Shown here one piece after another: positions 61,582-64,000 of a stretch of 64,000 nucleotides of DNA. The notes beneath the pieces were generated by a model. That model was not told the DNA's origin, did no database searches, and saw nothing but the letters and a program-made list of their open reading frames with translations. How positions within the stretch are numbered: the stretch's first letter is position 1; the number at the start of each line of letters is the position of its first letter. This DNA is from Hydrocarboniphaga effusa AP103 (GTDB taxonomy: Bacteria; Pseudomonadota; Gammaproteobacteria; Nevskiales; Nevskiaceae), in NCBI RefSeq assembly GCF_000271305.1, contig NZ_AKGD01000001.1, positions 62,001 through 126,000 of the forward strand. Reading direction: 5' to 3'. The position numbers were made by a program, and so were the translations under genes.

Positions 61582-62877
61582 TCAAAGCCCTTCGACCCAG
61601 CTCGACAGTCGCTGACGTCGCGATGCATCGAGCTTCTCGAAGCGGCGGCGCGCAGCCGCCGCTTCGCCGTCGTGCCAGAGCACCGCTTCTTCGACCGAAC
61701 GGGCTCGGCCGTCATGCAACAGCGCCCAGGCTCGTCCGCTGCGCCGCACATGATTCAAGCCCCATAAAGGCGCGGTTCGCCAGCGGCTCGTCACCGGCTT
61801 GCCGCTGAGCGTGCGATCGGCAAGCCCCGCGCCGAGATCGTGCAGCAGCAGATCGGTATACGGGGCGATCATCTCGGCGCCCACGATGTTTTCGACCGGC
61901 AACTGCGGCCGATGACAAGCCGCGCAGCCGGTCGCCACGAACAGCGCAGCGCCGTCCTGCGGTTGCGATGCGCTCGCGGCGGGCACCGCGAGCCACTGCT
62001 GAAAGCTCACGAGCGCGGCGAGAAATTCGTCTGTCGCTTCCGGCTTTCCGCCATCGGCGGCCTTGCGGCATTCGCCTTGCGCAGCGGTGCAATCGTCATG
62101 CGGAATCGGCGTGGAACCGAGCCCCATTTCGCGAGAGAACGCCCGCGCGGTTTGAGCTTCGATCGACACCGCATCGGCCTGCCAGCCAAAGCGGCCAGCA
62201 CGCTGCAGGCCATTCACTTCACGCCAGGCGACTTGGCCATCGATTCCCGCTTGCCGCCGGGCGATCTCGACGATCGCCGCATCGGGCACCGCCTGCAGCA
62301 AGCCCGCGCCGAACAAGGCAGAAGCCAGCCGCGGCTTGATCAGCGTGTCGCGTGCGAGCGCTCCGTGGGCGAGCGCATCGATCTCGATACGCGGCGCGCG
62401 CAGAGTCCAGGCCGCGCCATCCGCATAACGTCCGGCGCGCTCGATATAGCGCATGCGCACGCGCGCCTCGGGCGCGTAGCCCTCGATCGCACTCGTGTTG
62501 AGCACGTGCCCATAAACCGGATCGCCGACGTCGAACTGCGCAGTCGGCGAACCGAGCTGCACGACGAGGCCGATCGGCGCGGGCTCATCGCCCGATGCGC
62601 CTTGCGCCCGCGCGCCTTCGTTGTGGCAGCCATCGCAAGTCGCTGCGTTGAACAGCGGCCCCAGGCCGTCGCGCCGGCCCGCTCGCGGCGTTCCGGCGAT
62701 CACCCATTGCGTGTTGAAGATCGCATGGCCGAGCTCGTAAGCCTCGCGCTGCGCTGCATTCAAAGCGGTGTACGGCGGCGGATCACGGCGATCGGCAAAT
62801 TCCGCGCGTCCGAATCCGTTGGCCGCCGTCGCCACCGACGCGCCGGCCCAGAGCAGCGCTGCAAGCCTCCACTTCAC
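61582..62877 (-). CDS. Di-heme cytochrome c (DUF1111/di-heme oxidoreductase-like)
   Basis: A 431-residue periplasmic protein starting with GTG 62877 (overlap GTGA with the upstream gene). The signal peptide ends near SVATAA-N. Two heme motifs are CDGCH (about residue 80) and CAACH (about 320), the latter within LFVATGCAACHRPQLP. Overall this is the DUF1111 or di-heme peroxidase-like layout. Such proteins are often found with iron- or copper-uptake receptors. Its end faces the TonB receptor end with only 10 bp between stop codons. Confidence 0.9.
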   Translation of the reverse strand: MKWRLAALLWAGASVATAANGFGRAEFADRRDPPPYTALNAAQREAYELGHAIFNTQWVIAGTPRAGRRDGLGPLFNAATCDGCHNEGARAQGASGDEPAPIGLVVQLGSPTAQFDVGDPVYGHVLNTSAIEGYAPEARVRMRYIERAGRYADGAAWTLRAPRIEIDALAHGALARDTLIKPRLASALFGAGLLQAVPDAAIVEIARRQAGIDGQVAWREVNGLQRAGRFGWQADAVSIEAQTARAFSREMGLGSTPIPHDDCTAAQGECRKAADGGKPEATDEFLAALVSFQQWLAVPAASASQPQDGAALFVATGCAACHRPQLPVENIVGAEMIAPYTDLLLHDLGAGLADRTLSGKPVTSRWRTAPLWGLNHVRRSGRAWALLHDGRARSVEEAVLWHDGEAAAARRRFEKLDASRRQRLSSWVEGL

Positions 62878-63401
62878 CGGGTCGCAGGTGCGACCGGCGT
62901 CAAGGTGAAGTGCAGCGTGTCTTCGGAAAGACCGTTGAACTGCAGCGTGAGCTCCTGCTCGGCCGGCAGGTCATAGACGACCACCTTGCGTGGCTTGTCG
63001 CAGCCGGGAGAGCCATTGAAATCGAGCGAAGGCACGACCTTGCCTGTGGCGACAATGTCGATCCAGAACGGAACGTCGAGCGCGACGCGATACTGCCCGG
63101 CCTTCGGCACCCGAAAGCGGATCAGCCCGGCCGACGCGCCGTCGGCGAGCATTTTCTTGCTCGGGCTGGCTGCGAACTGCACGGTGTCCTGCGGCAGCAG
63201 CGCAAGTGCGTAGAGCCGATCGAGCTGCAGCAGCGGAGCGCTCTGGCCGGACTTGCCGGCCGAGGCGCTCTCGGCCTTGCCCACGAACAGCGCGTGCTCA
63301 TGCGCAACGTCCCATTTGAAGCTTTTGCAGGCATCGCTGGCCGATGCCTGCATCGCGCCCAGGCACATCGCAGCGCCAACGATCCACGTCAGAGTCCGCA
63401 T
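62874..63401 (-). CDS. Small secreted protein, function unknown
   Basis: A 175-residue protein with a signal peptide (MRTLTWIVGAAMCLGAMQASA). The mature part has two cysteines (SDACKSFKWDV and SPGCDKPRK) and a beta-rich profile. It begins the two-gene operon with the di-heme cytochrome. FKWDVAHEHALF offers His and Asp that could bind a metal. No family is recognised. Its coding status is secure from the signal peptide and the GTGA coupling. Confidence 0.72.
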   Translation of the reverse strand: MRTLTWIVGAAMCLGAMQASASDACKSFKWDVAHEHALFVGKAESASAGKSGQSAPLLQLDRLYALALLPQDTVQFAASPSKKMLADGASAGLIRFRVPKAGQYRVALDVPFWIDIVATGKVVPSLDFNGSPGCDKPRKVVVYDLPAEQELTLQFNGLSEDTLHFTLTPVAPATR

Positions 63402-63436
63402 GAGATTTTTCCGTATCAGAGACGGAGAATCCTACA

Positions 63437-63460
63437 CGCTATATAAAAACAAACATAACG
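63437..63460 (-). promoter_or_regulatory. 24-bp element similar to that before the TonB receptor
   Basis: On the plus strand it reads CGCTATATAAAAAC then AAACATAACG. Aligned to the reverse of 59306-59329 it matches at about 18 of 24 positions by eye. It lies about 36 bp before the secreted-protein start, where it would overlap the promoter. Confidence 0.55.
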
Positions 63461-63546
63461 ATAGGACCGTCGCACGGCAGCTCCGCGCGAGCGAAAAACC
63501 GTGTGGCGAAACGCGGAAAAAAACGCTGATCGGCTCAGAAACAAAA

Positions 63547-63570
63547 AAGCCGCGCTTTTCGGCGCGGCTT
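63547..63570 (-). terminator. Rho-independent terminator, minus strand
   Basis: Read on the minus strand: AAGCCGCGC, loop CGAAAA, GCGCGGCTT, then TTTT. It would end a transcript coming from the right edge. Confidence 0.85.
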
Positions 63571-63829
63571 CGGATCTTGTAATGGTGGGCGGAGGTCACT
63601 GTGATTCGCGTCCTAACATTATGATGCTGCTGGACTATGTTGGACACTCTCTTTTAAGTTACCCGGAAAGTTACCCGACCATTCGCAACTGGCTCTCGCG
63701 GGGTAATCATCGGCCAGAAAATCAGCGATTCTGCTACCGCAGCGATCTGACCAACGGCAGCCGCCCTAAAGTCACAGCCCTCGATGCCAGCGCTATTCGG
63801 TTCGAGCCCGTCTCGGGGAGCCGAATGAA
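63571..63829. repeat. Intergenic region with a tRNA-Asn-like 3' end
   Basis: At 63799-63822 the sequence GGTTCGAGCCC...TCGGGGAGCC has the spacing of a tRNA from T-loop to discriminator (16 bases after TTCGAGC, with a final CCG instead of CCA). It agrees with the usual tRNA-Asn 3' half; the 5' half is absent. A tandem AAGTTACCCG-type repeat (63656-63679) lies to its left. No gene is convincing here. Confidence 0.5.
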
Positions 63830-64000
63830 TCAGCCATAGACCTTGGCCGGCGTCGCACGGCGCTGCACCACGGAGCCACCTTGCAGACCTGCGTAGACCG
63901 CGCCCGTGCGCGTCGCGAGTTGAGCTCCGACGATGTTCACCGACTGCGCCACGCCCCGCTCAACGCGATGGTTGATCTCCGCCATGATCTGCCCGTCGCT
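63830..64000 (-). CDS. Truncated C-terminus of a protein running off the right edge
   Basis: The last 56 residues are visible, from SDGQIMAEINHRVERGVAQ to ATPAKVYG and a TGA stop. The 5' part is outside the window. The Gly/Gln/Val-rich helical tail might suit a phage tail protein or another large structural protein, but the piece is too short to classify. It ends seven bases from the tRNA-Asn-like sequence. Confidence 0.55.
   Translation of the reverse strand, partial: SDGQIMAEINHRVERGVAQSVNIVGAQLATRTGAVYAGLQGGSVVQRRATPAKVYG

Noticed and set aside
63583..63612. A minus-strand tRNA-like end (CCGCCCACCA) in front of a terminator
   Set aside because: The T-loop to CCA distance is about five bases too long for a tRNA, so the resemblance may be accidental.
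1..64000. CRISPR arrays, rRNA genes and complete insertion sequences
   Set aside because: Looked for regular spaced direct repeats, rRNA signatures and transposase motifs; none found apart from the two tRNA-Gln repeat copies and the island repeats.

Overview
The window is high-GC, gene-dense chromosomal DNA of a gammaproteobacterium. The housekeeping order prfA-hemA / TPR protein-lolB-ispE-tRNA-Gln-prs ... rplY-pth is the one I associate with Xanthomonadales and relatives. The large TonB receptors, the KaiC-like ATPase and the DUF1302/DUF1329 pair also fit an environmental member of that broad group. The genus cannot be settled from sequence reading alone.

Layout. 1-7.3 kb is core: release factor 1 (cut by the left edge), glutamyl-tRNA reductase, a TPR protein, lolB, ispE, tRNA-Gln followed by two degenerate tandem copies of its 3' part, and prs. 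7.3-16.5 kb looks like a phosphorus-scavenging block: a HAD phosphatase, a TonB receptor, a LysR regulator, a PhnD-PhnC-PhnE ABC importer and a Tat-exported phospholipase C. 16.6-21.1 kb holds a DegP-type protease, an EamA permease and a QseBC-like two-component system. 21.3-29.7 kb returns to rplY and pth, then a hemerythrin, a PfpI-like protein, a free lipoyl domain, a DUF47-Pit phosphate pair, two secreted proteins, ispB and tRNA-Pro.

29.65-37.82 kb is an apparent genomic island. A perfect 20-bp copy of the tRNA-Pro 3' end recurs 8,154 bp downstream, and between the copies lie a Rieske oxygenase, its reductase, a XylR/DmpR-type sigma-54 activator, a DUF1302 outer-membrane protein and a DUF1329 protein. 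A good -24/-12 promoter candidate precedes the reductase-oxygenase operon. No integrase gene is visible.

37.9-58.9 kb is mixed: a TetR regulator, a two-part YeeE/YedE transporter, cytochromes c' and b561, a large four-repeat DUF4394 lipoprotein, rsgA, a solitary flhA, two glutathione S-transferases, an ABC-2 exporter, selO with an unknown partner, small VOC and YciI proteins, a response regulator next to a double-domain KaiC-like ATPase, and pgl. 59-63.5 kb is a second TonB module: a receptor facing a di-heme cytochrome and a small secreted protein, with a similar 24-bp palindrome-like element upstream of both transcription units. At the right edge a tRNA-Asn-like 3' end sits beside a truncated gene, which could mark another integrated element.

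The large antisense open frames (for example opposite 40.9-44.4 kb) are products of GC-rich codon usage and were left out.
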